Positions 46,901 to 59,100 of a stretch of DNA of 64,000 nucleotides are shown piece after piece. The notes under the pieces are model-generated. The model saw only the letters and a list, made by a program, of their open reading frames with translations. It searched no databases and was not told where the DNA came from. This stretch comes from Micractinium sp. NFX-FRZ (lineage: Eukaryota > Chlorophyta > Trebouxiophyceae > Chlorellales > Chlorellaceae): NCBI GenBank assembly GCA_029339195.1, contig JAPTJF010000047.1, positions 161,609 to 225,608 on the forward strand, written 5' to 3'. The translations under genes and the position numbers were made by a program. Position 1 is the first letter of the stretch. Each line of letters begins with the position of its first letter.

Positions 46901-48766
46901 GCGGGCGTGGCGGGGGCCTTGGCGGAGGCGGGGAGGGCTTGGGCGGAGGCGGGGAGGGCTTGGGCGGCGGCGGGCTGGGGGGCGGCGGCGGGCGGGATGG
47001 GGGCGGCGGCGGCGGCGGCGCCACGGCCAGCGCCCAGACGGTGTGCGCGCCCGCTTGGTTTTTGGAGCACATGGTTGTCACTCTGTCAGCGCAGGAGCTA
47101 GTGGCGCACAGGTACTGCTTGGTGCAGTTGAAGAGCTCACGCCTCTGCGGGCGGGCACACAAGGGCGGGGAGGGACGGGCAGACCTTTGGGGGGGCTGAC
47201 GGACGTGTTGAGCCAGGGATGTGAGGCGTGCTGGGGCAGAGGGCGGCGCCAGCTGACAAGCGGGTGAGGGGCCCAGCCCCAGCACGCAGTGCCTGCTGAT
47301 CTCCCGCCCCTTTTTCTCACCATCACCCACGCAAACAACTCCCACATAAGCCCGCCCACTGCGGCCCACCCCAAATCCAGTGCGGGCGTTGGGCCGTCCC
47401 CCGCTGCCGCCCCACCCAACCTGCAGCACTCACCCACTTGCCCACCCACACACGCCCCACCCACACCTGCACCCACCATGTGTCGAATGTAGTATTGGTT
47501 GGCAAACCCGTTGCCTGCCGGCTCAAATTTCCATTTCGTGGTATCCCCCGGGTTGGCCAGCAGAAAGTTTTCGATCACGGTGCCCTCGTTGCAGGCGCCC
47601 AGAGTGGCGGGGTACATGGGGCAGGCGGTGGGTGTGAGCGCATCGCGCTGCCGCTCCCACTCGCGCCCATCGTTCTGCACGCATGGGGCGGGGCGGGCAG
47701 GGCGGGTGGGCAAGAGGGAGAGGGAGGGGCAGGCGGGGCGAGAGTGAACACTGCACCACAGCATCTCTCTGGCATCAGGGAAAGAATGAGGCACACCTCC
47801 TTCAACAGCACGTCATTGGCATGTTGAAACGCTGTCGCCGACCAGCCGATGCGCCCTTCCCCTCACCACTATGTCGATGTACGTGTTGTTGATTAGGGTG
47901 CCGTTTGACCCTGGCGGCGCCGCCAGCTGCCAGTACTGCTTGGCTGTGTACGTGTTTTCGAACCACGTGTCCAGCAGGTGGTCGTTCTCGGCACAGATCT
48001 TGCAGCTCAGAAACGCTGCAGGCCAAGCGGAGGGAGCGGAAGGGCGGGCATTTGAGGGTGCGATTGGTCCAAGGTGTGCTGGTGTGCATGGGCATGACCA
48101 CGTGTTGAGCACAGCGGCGTTCTCCCGGGCGGGCAGACGTTGCGGCTGAGGAGCCCTGGACAGGGGTGGGGGGCCGCTCCTCGCGCAGGTGGAGCGGGGG
48201 AGTCAGCAGGCCACTTGAACGCTGGCCAGGCCAGGGCAGCACCGTGCATAGGCAAGCAGAAGGAAGGTTGATGCAGGGGGGTAACAGCTCAAGGGCGCTG
48301 CACGCGGGGCGCTGGGCAAAGCATGCAGCCTTTGTTCATGGTGCAGGCCCACCAGCAACCGCCCCACCAGCCTGCGACGTGCACAGCCACTGTGCCCCGT
48401 GCCCACTCACGCCCAAAAGTGCAATTCGTCCTCGCATTGGGCAATGTGATTGTGTAGATGCCTGGCTGCAGCGCTGCCGCCCCTGCAGGCTCAGCAGGGC
48501 CAGGCCCGGCAGTGAGAAGCGTGTGTATGGCACTGCCTATGCATCAGGACGTGGAGGCGGACTGGGCCAGACTGGGCGGCTGCCACAAGCGTGTCAGCCT
48601 GCCGTCCGGCCTGCCGGCCTGCCGCGCGGCGCAGCAGCAGCAGCAGCAGCCGCAGATGCAGCGTGGCAGGCGCACCTGACAGGAGCGCAAGCACCAAAAG
48701 CAGAGGGAGGGCAGCGGTTGCTGATCGCCTGGTGCCAATGGTGAGCAATGAGCGAGCAGGCAGCAT
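43989..48766 (-). CDS. Secreted modular Pro-rich glycoprotein: two beta-trefoil-like units, two Pro-rich spacers, C-terminal fibronectin III
   Basis: Twelve exons on the minus strand: 48766-48676, 48482-48411, 48015-47867, 47674-47477, 47144-46868, 46646-46575, 46390-46242, 45914-45738, 45511-45039, 44738-44641, 44465-44383, 44117-43989; 655 aa. Residues 1-30 (MLPARSLLTIGTRRS, then hydrophobic) are a signal peptide. Exons 2-5 and 6-9 are two copies of one unit: IYTITLPNARTNCTFG or TYTITLGSGRETCTFG, then a KQYW/KQHW block with Cys-rich ends, then YYIRHM/FYIKHQ, then RRELFNCTKQYLC or RRMTIAGCEYLYLC, then a PPPSPPP run (about 213-262 and 439-552). The unit resembles the ricin-B/beta-trefoil repeats of algal extracellular proteins; I am not certain of that fold. 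Residues 553-655 are fibronectin III-like (PGPPTITNSTRISPAG, SEVTGYCMQ, FNLTAAARNAVGKGPASE). Likely a hydroxyproline-rich cell-wall or matrix protein. Exon 5 uses a GC donor at 46867. Confidence 0.8.
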
Positions 48767-49000
48767 TGCCCTGCTGACTGCAGGGCGCAATGCAGGTTGT
48801 GAGAGACGATTCAACCACTCGCACCAGGCTTGATAAAAGGACACAACTCCTTTTGTTCTCGCTTCTGCTGGCTCGCAAGGCCACTCAGGAGAGGAGCGGG
48901 CAGCGGGCGACCGGGGCAGGCCTGCTTGCCGCTTGGCACGTGTGTGGCTGGTAAATCAAACCACACCACAGAAGGTGCAACACGCATTATCTTTGCTTCC

Positions 49001-49263
49001 TTACAGCCAAGCAGTGCTGGACTTACCTGGTGCCATGCCGGCAGAGCACTGTGTGGTCAAGGCGACCACGCTGCCGATCCCGCCGCCACCGAGAGGCCGC
49101 AGCCAACGGGTGCCGCGCCGTGCGGCTACCGCCAATTCAGCCTTGAATCGATCCAAAAGGCCTGCAGATGCGACCCGGAAGGCGCGGGAGGGCACCCACG
49201 CGAGAGTGAGAGTGCGAGGTCTGCCACGCCCTACTAGACGCTTGAGAACTGAGCGTACTACGC
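49001..49263 (-). other. Orphan open frame, possible decayed mobile-element fragment
   Basis: An 87-codon stop-free minus-strand frame, preceded by an acceptor-like TTGGTAG, reads RVVRSVLKRLVGRGRPR, then LTLAWVPSRAFRVASAGLLD and FKAELAVAARRGTRWLRP. The WVPS...A..LLD string faintly recalls the end of retroelement RNase H domains (WVPG..N..ADALSR), but no catalytic residues are present. The evidence is weak. Confidence 0.2.
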
Positions 49264-50167
49264 GTGCGTCCAGTTTGAACTCCTACCAAGGCGATCGAGA
49301 CTCCAAGGGAGCCCGGCGGGGTGTGGCGAAAGCGCCTGGAGCCGTCGGCGCCCCAAGAGCTTCACAGGGAGACGTAGTTAGCGGGCGGGGACCGTGAGGA
49401 ACGGGGAACGAAGCGCAATTGGCAAGTCCATGTCGAAGGCGAGGCCTGAATGCCCGAGTGTCCACAACGCCCGAGGGAGGTGAGTAGGCTGCTGACGTGG
49501 CAGGAGAACAAGATGGCCCGTGCTGCTTAAGCCCAACCCCGAAGCCATGCCATGATGATCGCTGCTGCTCTGGCCCTCTATCGCGCTCCTGGGGAGGCTG
49601 CGCCGGGGCCGGCATCCTTGGACCCGGCGGCTGTGCCCCAGCAGTCTCGGTGCCACTGCCCACATGTTGCCACGGTCAGTGGGGTGCTGGGGAGTCGGCG
49701 GGGAGGCGGGGGCGCTGGCTGCGTGGTGTCGGGGCACGGGCGGTGCATGGCGTGCGCCGGCGGCTGGCGCCGGGCAGCAGGCGGCAGCTGTGTGCAGCAC
49801 AGTGGGCCGCTGCCCGGGCTTCAAAGTGAGCTTATTTAACTGGGTAAGACAGTGCGCCCACCCGTCGTCGGTGGCCGCTGCCCGGTAAAGGGCGGCTCAG
49901 CAGCAGGACACGCTGGCTGTGCAGCACCTTGCCTTGCTCATCCGCAGCAAGCGGCCGCCATGGTGCAGCAGCGCCGTGCCGGGTGGGCGTGTCTCTTGTG
50001 TGTTCGTTTGTTTTTCTCAAAGATCAGGTGCGCCCCCGGCAAGGCCCCAAACGGCCCTGGGGCACACAACAGCTCTGCAGGTGTGTGTGTATGAGCCTCA
50101 TGAGGTGCCCTTCTGGTTTGATGTTCCTCCTACAAATATCTCGCTTAGAGCACCAAACCTGTGCACC

Positions 50168-50184
50168 TTACATACCACCTTACA
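50168..50184 (-). terminator. Two TGTAA poly(A) signals for monooxygenase copy A
   Basis: TTACA at 50168-50172 and 50180-50184 reads TGTAA on the minus strand, about 250 bases past the copy A stop. A single equivalent lies at 55801-55805 for copy B and at 61227-61231 for copy C. Confidence 0.6.
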
Positions 50185-50432
50185 TACTAGCTCAAAAGGA
50201 GAAGGAAGAAATACAGGTGGACGCACCACTGGGCAAGGCAGCGCTGCCGAGAGTGTGTGAAGAAGGGTTCATAAGTGACGGCCTTGGAGCGGCGAGCATG
50301 TGGTTCTAGAGGCAGGACCCACACAACTGACTCAGCCATCACATCCATGAAAGGTAGGCTGGGAGGGAGGCTGGGGCGTTGAGTGTAGGTCTCACAAGGG
50401 CCTGGCATGCGGTAAAGATCAGTCTGGTGAGT

Positions 50433-53400
50433 TTATGCAGCCTTCTTGACCGCCATGCTGGCGCCTGCAGCCCTGCGGGCAGCGGACGGCAGCTGGGCTG
50501 CCACCAGCACAAACGAGGCGGCAGACAGGGCGGCACCAGCTAGCGCCAGCTGGGAGGGGGATGCGCCCCAGAACGTGTCGCCCACCCTGGCGGCCAGCAG
50601 GGCAGCTTGAGGGGGCAGGCTGCCGACGGTGCTGGCCTGGAGCAGGTAGGCTGCCAGCCCGCCCTGGACCGCCAGCCTGCATGGGGGGCAGGTTGGGTGG
50701 GGCGCGAGGTTGTGGAAGATGAGGAGGCGCTCATCATCTACTAGCAGGCCTCCTGCTGATCGGCAGGCAGCCCTGCCATCCCGCTGCTCTGCTGCCGCTG
50801 CCAACTCATGCCACCCAAGCCTGCCCACCAGACTCACAACACCCAACCCAACACACACACAGCTACCGCTAAAGAGCCAGCCTGCCCTGTCACACCATCC
50901 CACCACCTGCCCACCCCGCCCTGCCACCCCGCCCCTGGGCCCCACCTGAGCAGCTCCCACGTGATTGCCTTGCGGGTGGCCCCCATCACCCAGCCCAGGC
51001 AGGTGACGCTCCACATGCCGGCGGCCAGGCCAGCCAGGATGGCGGGGGGGCTGCGTTGGGGGGTGGGGTGGGGTGGGGTGGGGCCCAGGGGAGTCGTTTG
51101 GGAGGGAACAACGCAAGCAGCATCGCTTGGCCGATAGGGCATGTCGCTACAGCATCAGGCGCAGGCTTCCCCGGCGGCGCGACGCCAGCTGTCGCCAGCT
51201 GGCGCGAACTGTTGTGCTGGAATGCGGGCTGTTGCTGCCCTGCAGGTGGGGCTCACCCGAGAAGGGGGACGGCCCGTAGCCAAGCCATGATGACCGGCAG
51301 GGTCACAGCAAGCTTGAGCACTGCATGGGGAAGGGTGGCACCAGGGAGGACATCACACTGATGGGGTGGCAAGGTGGCAGGCACACGGGCAGCACGCTTG
51401 GGTGCACGACGGCCTGCTGTTGGTGGGCCAGGCTCTGTACTGGCTTGGCTGGCGGGGCTTGGGAGACGACCTTGTTGGCAACTCTTGGACGCCTTGGTTC
51501 CACGGTCTGAGGGTATCAATCTGACCAGGCAGTCTCAAACTGCTCCGCGCACGCACACGTGGCATGACGGCAACCTGCCAAGGCAGCAACGTGGGCTTAT
51601 GAACCAGCCACCCGGCAGCCCTGCCTGGGAGGGCATCTCACCGGCGTAAGCATCCAGGGCCCCAAAGGCGCGCTTCTCCCATGGGTAGGAGGGGTCAAAG
51701 GCCTGCTGCTGCTGGGCGGCATAAGCGCCTGCCGCAGCCTCTGCGGCACCAGCGGTCCCGGACACGGCCTGCACTGCAACCGCACCCTTGCCTCCCTTGT
51801 TGTGGCTGCGGGCGGCACTCCCAGCCGTCTTCTCGTTGTTGGCCATGCTGGGGCCGGTCACGCGGGTGAACAGGGCGTCCCAGGCCGACACCTGCACGCC
51901 AGGCCGGGGTCGGGGCAGGTGGAAGTGGTGTGGCAGGATGGCAGGTGTGGGATTGGGGCGGGTGCTGCGCAGGAAAGCAGGCCGGCCGGATGACGGTGTT
52001 GACGTGGGGGATGATGAAACTCTTGATGCAAACTGAATGGCGACGCCTTTGCTCTTCCCAGGCGGCTCGCCCACCTGGCCCGACAGCGCCAGCCTGAAGG
52101 TTGCCACATATTGGTGGATGTTGTGCCACAGGGGGTTGTAGTTGCCGTGAGGCATAGGCTGCAGTCAGCAATGAGTGAAGATGTCGTGGTCATGTCACAC
52201 GGAAGGGAGGGCCTGATGGGATGGGGTGCTGGGCTGGGTGCCCGCTGCTCTCCCCCGCTGCCACGTCACCCGCTGCGCCTCCGGCCTCTTTCAGCGACAC
52301 CCCGGCAGGCAGAGCCCCTGCGTCATGCCTTCACCATTTCACAACCACGGTCCCCTGGCCTGCCCCGGGGTAATGCGACAAGGCGCCCCCGCCCAGGCTG
52401 GCTCTCAGTGCCTCTCCCCGCCATGCCCCACCCCGCCCACCCCTGCCCGGGCAGTACCTGGGAGTCGACCCCGAACAGGCACTTGCGGTCGGCCCGCTCC
52501 TCCTGAAAGGTGCCAAACATGCGGTCCCAGACGGTCAGCACGGCGCCATGGTTCCTGCAGAAATGGCAGGGCCGGTGGTTGACAGCACAAGGGATGCGAG
52601 GGTAAGCCCGAGAGGAGGATTGCGAGGGGGCGGTACCAACACCCACCAGCCCGCCACCTTTCCCAGCCGTCCCCCCCATTCCTCCAAGCCTGCCCAGATT
52701 AGCACCCACCCGCCCACCCGCCTGTCTGCCCGGCAGATTTCCAGCCGCCTGTCCGTTTGCTGATCTGGATGCCCCCCCCAGCCCAGCCCAGCCCGGCCCG
52801 GCAGCTCACTTGCGCCCATAGTTGCGGGAGTGGTGCACCCTGTGGTGGGAAGGCGTGATGAACACTGCCTCGATGGGCCACCACAGCTTGTCAACGAGGG
52901 CTGTGTGTGTGAGGGTTTGGTGCACTGTTGAGATGTTGCGGTGCAGGCTGAAGATGCGTGGGGGGACGAGCAAGCCCACCCAAAGGAAGAAGAGGGGCTG
53001 TACCTGCGGGGATGGGGATTCAAGTTGGAGAACAACATGGTGTTATCATTCCCTGGGCTTGAATGGACTATGGGGTGAGGACAGGTGAGGGATTGAGGTA
53101 GCACGCGCAGGTGGCAGAACCGGGGCGGCCTTGCTAGCAACGCTGCTGCTGCTACATGTGGCCTGCGGGCGGTTTCCTGGAACTGTTCCATCAGCGGAGC
53201 GATGCCACCAAGTCGCCCAGAAGTTCCTAGTAGGTCCTAGTAAGCATGTGCTGTAGCCTTTCACTGCAATATCCACTGACAGGTGCGTCGTGTGTCTAAA
53301 CAGACTATCTCAACTCACTGAGATGTCCACCAGGGACGTGCGCAAGGCGGTGGTCAGGTTGTAGTCTGGGCTTGAGTGGTGCACGATGTGGGCTGCCCAC

Positions 53401-55115
53401 AAGATGTTGACTTCATGGTCCAAGCGATGTAGCCTGCTTCAGATAAGGGGCATCGCAGACAGCAACGAGGTGTGGTGGGCGAGCTCGACAGTAGGCACAT
53501 CACATTACATCACAGCACGGCACAGCATGGCACGGCACGACACAGCATGGCACGGCACGGCACCGTACGGCATGGCACAGCATGGCACGGCCCGGCACCG
53601 CACCGCACCGCACAACACGGCACAGCGCGGCAGGGCACAGCGTGGCACGGTGCGGCACGCATCTCACGAGACAGCAGGTCCTCACCAGTAGAAAGAGAAG
53701 TCGTGAGCCAGGAAAGCCAGGAGGTGCATCCACCAGTTGTGCTCCGGCGCCCAGCTGACCAGCCGCAGGTTTGTGTGCACCCAGGTGTAGGGCACCATTT
53801 GGACAAACTGCAGCGAGCATGCCGGGTAGTGGCAGGGCAGAGGTGAGGGGGCAGGGGCAATGGATGGGCCCCTCGGCATGGCTGCCTACCCTCGGCCCGC
53901 AGGCTGCCATGCAGCGTGGGGTGGTGTGGGCGGATGGGAGGGTGGGTGGGTGGGGTGCGGCAGCAGCTGCCAGCATGTGCACGCCACAAGAAAGAAGAAG
54001 AATTGAGCCAAGCCAAGGGCAGAGCGCAAAAGGTGGGGGCTGGCTTCGCTGTACGACGCTTGGGTGGACAGTGCATCCCGCATGCACACACAGTCACGAG
54101 GGCACAGGTGTGAGGGCACCGCCGTGAGGGGCCGCAATCAGGCCAAGCAGTGCATGCAGCGCTGCAGAGTGTGGCGGATGCTGGGAGCAGCCCCAGGCGC
54201 AGCAGCAGGCATAATTGGAAGGCAGCGGCAGCCTGGCCGCTCGCTGTGCGCGCACCTTGGTGATTGTGCCTGCAGGGCGGGGGGTGGGGAGGGTGGGGGG
54301 TTGTGGGGTCAGGGGATGTCGCAGCACTGCCAGGCAGATGTGGGTGCCGCATGGCACAGGGGTGTTCCAATGCCACAGAGCAGGACAGCTGCGTGAGGCG
54401 AGGTGCGCAGCCCGGCTGGCTGCTGGGATCCAACGGGCACCCCACAGGTGCAGCGGGAGGTGCCCTCCCGCCTCCCCAAGTCATCCGTGTGCGCTTTTAC
54501 CGCAAGCGCGCTTTAGCACACACAACCATTTGACCACTCCGACGCGCCGGCCCTCACCGACGGTCAGCAATGTCAGCAAGTTGCAGCCGAGGTTGTTCAG
54601 GCTCTGCCGCAGGCTGTACGCTTTCTTGCCCTGGGCTGCACAGATCACCGCTTCCAGCGCAACCTGCGGCAGTCCCCAGCAGTGAAAAGCAAGCAATGTA
54701 TCAGGCAGTTGAGCGAGTGAAATAACAACGACTGGATGAAGTAGTGAGGTGAGCCAGCAGCGGTCTGGGAAACTAAGGGGGGCAGGCGGCATGATTAGTC
54801 CCATGGTTAGACAGCGTGTGCCGCTGCGTGGCTTGCGGGGCGGGAGTGCAAGGTGTATGAACCTCCTGCGCCTGCCCTCTCGCTTATCCTTTTCTCAGCG
54901 CACATGAGCCATCCAGCTGACGTCAAATGACGGTGTGACGGAAGCGCCCGCACAAGTAAGCAAGTGAGGCACCCACCCACCAGGGCCAGAGCAAAGGGGA
55001 AGTCAACCATGGTGACCGGGTCGGGTATCCCCTCATCTTCAGGTACCAGCTGCAGGCGCTCAGGGTGCAGCCAGGTTTCCCACCCATCCCATGAGGACGG
55101 CGCAGTGGCGTTCAT
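50433..55115 (-). CDS. Alkylglycerol monooxygenase / sterol-desaturase-like membrane di-iron hydroxylase, copy A
   Basis: Fatty-acid-hydroxylase superfamily protein; the order of motifs best fits alkylglycerol monooxygenase (AGMO), which cleaves ether lipids in the ER. Twelve exons on the minus strand: 55115-54981, 54663-54558, 54269-54256, 53807-53686, 53433-53319, 53003-52810, 52554-52458, 52158-52075, 51891-51642, 51320-51257, 51050-50946, 50676-50433; 509 aa. Iron-binding His boxes: H128RLDH132, H141IVHH145SS and H218RVHH222 in ITPSHHRVHHSRNYG, followed by NHGAVLTVWDRMFGTF. Hydrophobic helices flank them, with more at the C-terminus (LAVTLPVIMAWLRAVP, PAILAGLAAGMWSVTCLGWV). Compared with B and C, the exon 9 segment is diverged (Ala/Gln-rich). 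A 5' leader intron is likely (donor GTGAGTG at 55391, acceptor at 55142). Substrate is inferred from similarity only; a sterol or fatty-acid hydroxylase is the alternative. Confidence 0.87.
53503..53660. repeat. CACGGCACAGCATGG array in a copy A intron
   Basis: About ten imperfect 10-15-bp units in the intron between exons 4 and 5. Absent from the matching intron of copy B, so it arose after that duplication. Confidence 0.8.
54256..54269 (-). other. 14-nt microexon of copy A (third exon)
   Basis: GCACAATCACCAAG between TGCAG and GTGCGC; with one base from the previous exon it codes G-T-I-T-K. The equivalent in copy B is 59724-59711, also 14 nt, coding T-V-T-K after a split codon. Confidence 0.75.
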
Positions 55116-56152
55116 GGCCGTGTTAGAGTAGGCAGGCGGGACTGCAGGGGGGCAGGGCGGCGAGGGGGCGGAAGGGGAAGGGGCAGCAGGAGCGCGAGGC
55201 TGCGTCGGTGATCCTCTGATTTTTGCTGTTGCTGCTGCTGCTGCTGCAAAGGCTACATTAGAGCGGTTGATTCCGACGTTGGCAGGGCCTGGGAGCAGGG
55301 CGGGGCATGTGCTGAGCGCCTGGCGCCTGGTGCTGGTGCCTGGCAGTGGCGGCAGCAGAGTGCCTCCAACACGGCTGCGGCTCACACTCACGAATCGGGG
55401 CAGACCGCCTTTGCTGCCAAGGAACCGCGCCGTGTCCGACACAGAAGCGTAACAAGTTCGGTAGCGCGTCCGGAAAGCCTTGGGAATGGGGCGGGTGACC
55501 ACTCAGCTCCCTTTCAGGCTCCGTTCCACCCGTGCACAGACAGGGAAGCTCAACAGTCAGTACGCGCAAATTGGGCCGCGCCTTTTGCATTCGATACAAT
55601 CGCGTATTGTAACGGGAAATTAGCTGATTCGTCGTGCGAATAGTGTCCGCAGTCCAGCTGTCCCCGCCAGCAAAGCAGCGGCACCGTGTGACCGGTCACG
55701 ATGTGAGGGGCACAGCCTGTTTGCAATTGCCTCGGTGAGTGCGGACTTCCCACGCATTAGCCTCCCTCTGTGCATTCGGAACAAAGTCGAAAAAAGGCTT
55801 TTACACACCCGTTTTGCAGGTGGAGGCCTGAAGTTGATGACGAGGCCCGTGGCTCATGCACAGCAGTGGCAGCGCTGCCTGGTACAGCGGCTGCACCCAT
55901 TGTGAGGTAAGGTGCATGCGGTCCCAAAACGTAACCCAGTTGTTGCACCTTGCATTCAGGAAAAAGCTGTGGATCGAGTAGAAAAGTAAATGCAAACGGC
56001 GCATTGCGGGCAGCCGTCAGCAGAGTGTGGGTTCCATCGAGGGGTGTGCATGTGTGTGTTCAAGGGAGGGAAAGGGGAGTTGGACTCCAACTCCCTCGGA
56101 GGGAGGGAGGGAGGAGTGGCATGCTGATGCAGACGCTTCGGCTTTGTGGTGC
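55116..56152. other. Spacer between copies A and B
   Basis: The left part (55116-55640) is the copy A promoter and 5' leader, similar to 60576-61020. The right part (about 55797-56065) is the copy B 3' region, similar to 61291-61535; the shared core is GCTGCACCCATTGTGAGGTA. No other gene. Confidence 0.7.
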
Positions 56153-59100
56153 TCAATCGGCCTTCTTGGCCGCAGTGCTGGCACCCGCAGCCCTGCGTGC
56201 AGCGGCCGGCAGCTGGGCTGCCACCAGCACAAACGAGGCGGCAGACAGGGCGGCGCCAGCCAGCGCCAGCTGGGCGGAGGATGCGCACCCAAACTTATCG
56301 CCCACCCTGGCGGCCAGCAGGGCAGCCTGGGGGGACAGGCTGCCGGCGGCGCTGGCCTGGAGCAGGTAGGCTGCCAGCCCGCCCTGGGCCGCCAGCCTGC
56401 ATGGGGGGCGGGGTGGGTGGGACGGGGAGGTGGTGGGAGACGAGGAGGCACGGACGCGCCGGCCTGGTGCTGATAGGCAGGGAAGCCCTGCCGAGTCACG
56501 GTTCTGCTGCCACTACCACACTCACACCACCCAAGCCTGCTCACCCCTTTTACCACCCAACCCACACACCACGTCCCGCGCAAGAGCCCGCCACCACCCC
56601 GCCCTGTCACCCCACCACCCACCCCACCCCACCTGGCCAGCTCCCACGTGATTGCCTTGCGGGTGGCCCCCATCACCCAGCCCAGGCAGGTGACGCTCCA
56701 CATGCCGGCGACCAGGCCAGCCAGGATGGCGGGGGCGCTGCGTAGGGGGGAGGGGTGGGGTGGGGAGAAGGGAGGGGGCTTGCTTGACTGCCCTGTTGCC
56801 TTCAGCACTGACGACCGGTCTGCGGCACAAACGTCATCAGTTGCTCAGCATAATAGCGCAGGCCGCTGTTGCAGCCTGGGGGGGCGAGGGCGAGCGGGGT
56901 GAGTACAGCATTACAGCATCAGGCGGTCTGACAGGTGGGCCATACCTGAGGGAGGGTACGGCCCGCAGGAAAGCCACGATGACTGGCACCGACATTGCCA
57001 ACTGGACCACTGCAGGTGGGACAGGCAGCCAGACGGGTGTATGAGCGTATGTCGAAGGCAAGCTGCCAGCGTGAAGGCAATGTGAGGTTACGTATGGCCT
57101 GCAGTGATGGGCCTCCTTTGATGCCGAGTTGGGTGCAGTGCATGCTGCGCTTCACCCAAAACAACCCGCCTCCGGCTGGCCTGGCGGCAGCAACACAGCT
57201 GGCCAGCAGCAGAGGCGCCCAGCAGCAGCACAGCTGCACCAGTCAGCCAGGCGGGCGGCCTTGCTTCTCACCGGCATACACATCCAGGGGCCCAAGGGCC
57301 CGCTTCTCAAAGGGATAATCGGGGTCAAAGGCCTGCTCCTGCCCAGCCACCTCCGCACCGGCACCGGCGCCGGCGCCGCTGGCTCCCGAGACCGCCTGCA
57401 CCTCGACCACGCGCTTGCGCCCCATGAATCCAACTGCAGTCACCGTCTTGTCTGTGCCTGGGTACACCATGCCCGGGCCGGTCATGCGGGTGAAGAGGGC
57501 CTCATAAACTGACACCTGCACGCCAGGCGGGCGCCAGGCGGCGCGGCAGCACCCAATGAGCAGGTAGGGCTGGCAGCGCAGCATGGGGCACCGGACCAGG
57601 CACCAAAGGGCGACGGGTTCTCGGAAAGAAGGCACATGCATATGTGGCGTGGGTTGTGGCCAGTATGATGGTGATTGGGTGCCATGCGTGCGTGGCAGAG
57701 CTTGCCAGGCGGCCCGCCCACCTGGCCCGACAGCGCCAGCCTGAAGGTTGCCAGGAAATGGTGGAACTGGTGCCACAGAGGATTGTACGTGCCTTGAGGA
57801 ATAGCCTGCAGGGGGGGTGGAGAGTGGGAAGGTGGTTTATCAGCGGGTTGGGAAGCAGGGGCCCAGCACCCCAGTGAAGGTGCCCGCTGCTCTCCCATGC
57901 CCCGCTGGCCCGCAGCACGCTGGGCTGTCACTCGCCGACCCAGCCTGTCAATGCTTTCAACTTCCGTGCAGGGATCAAGGGTCAAGCACCCTCCCACCTG
58001 CGAGTTCAGGCCGAACAGGCACTTGCGGTCGGGCCGCTCTGCTTGGAAGGTGCCAAACAGACGGTCCCAGATGATGAGCATGCCGCCATGGTTCCTGCAG
58101 CCAGGGGACGGGAGGTCCATAGATGGCCAGTCAAACGAGCAGGCAGTGCCAAGAATGTTGGGGTTCCGCTTCTGAAGCTGCAGGGATGTGAGCCAGGCAC
58201 GCTAAGCATGAGCCAGGCACGCTAAGCATGAGCGGGCACATCTAAGCATGAGCGGGCACATCGAAGCATAAACGGGCCTTGTGGCTGGTCTTCATTGCGA
58301 TGAGTGAAGCCGCCAAGCCCTGCCCAGCACCCGCTGCCCAGCCCGGCCCCGCCCGGCCCGGCAGCTCACTTGCGCCCATAGTTGCGGGAGTGGTGCACCC
58401 TGTGGTGGGAGGGTGTGACGAGCACCGCTTCAATGGGCCACCACAGCTTGTCGACGAGCGCGGTATGGGTGAAGGTTTGGTGAACCAGGGAGATGCCTGC
58501 ATGGATATGGTAGACTCGAGGGGGGACCACCAGTGCCATCCAGAGGTAGAAGAAGGGCACTACCTGCGGGGACGGGCCAAGGGGAGGGAGGGGTGGGTGC
58601 TGAGGTGGCGAGCAAGAGGCTGACGTGCGCGCTCGGGCATGGATGAGCGGAGGCGCCACAGTGGCGGTGATCAAGAGAGGTGAAGAAAGAGGGGGCCAGG
58701 CTCGATGCAAGCATGCAGCCAGGATGAGGGTGCCCGCCGCGCGCTGTGTGCGCTGAGATGCCCTGGCTGACGTGGCCGCTGCGCCCGTCAGGTAGGCGCT
58801 GAAGCTGGGGCCATTGACCCGCGCAAGAGAGAGCAGCCCTTCAATCCCCTGGGGGAGCACACACCGCTCACCGAGAGCTCCACCAAGGAGGCGCGGAAGC
58901 CGGTGCTCATGTTGTAGTCTGGGCTGGAGTGGTGCACGTTGTGTGCGCCCCAGAACAGGTTGCTCTCGTGCAGAAAACGGTGCATGCTGCACGTGAGAGT
59001 GGGGCGTCGCGGCAGTTGTGATGGGGGGGCAGGTGGGGTGGGTGACATTCTGCTTGTGCGAAAACACGGCTCATGCGCAGCAGCACGCTTACATGCGCAT

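Larger units (their letters stand above)
48767..50432. other. Intergenic between the Pro-rich gene and monooxygenase copy A
   Basis: Contains the promoter of the Pro-rich gene (minus strand) and the 3' region of copy A. About 48960-49560 differs in composition, with fewer C/G tracts and more mixed codons, and carries overlapping open frames on both strands. No definite gene. Confidence 0.4.
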
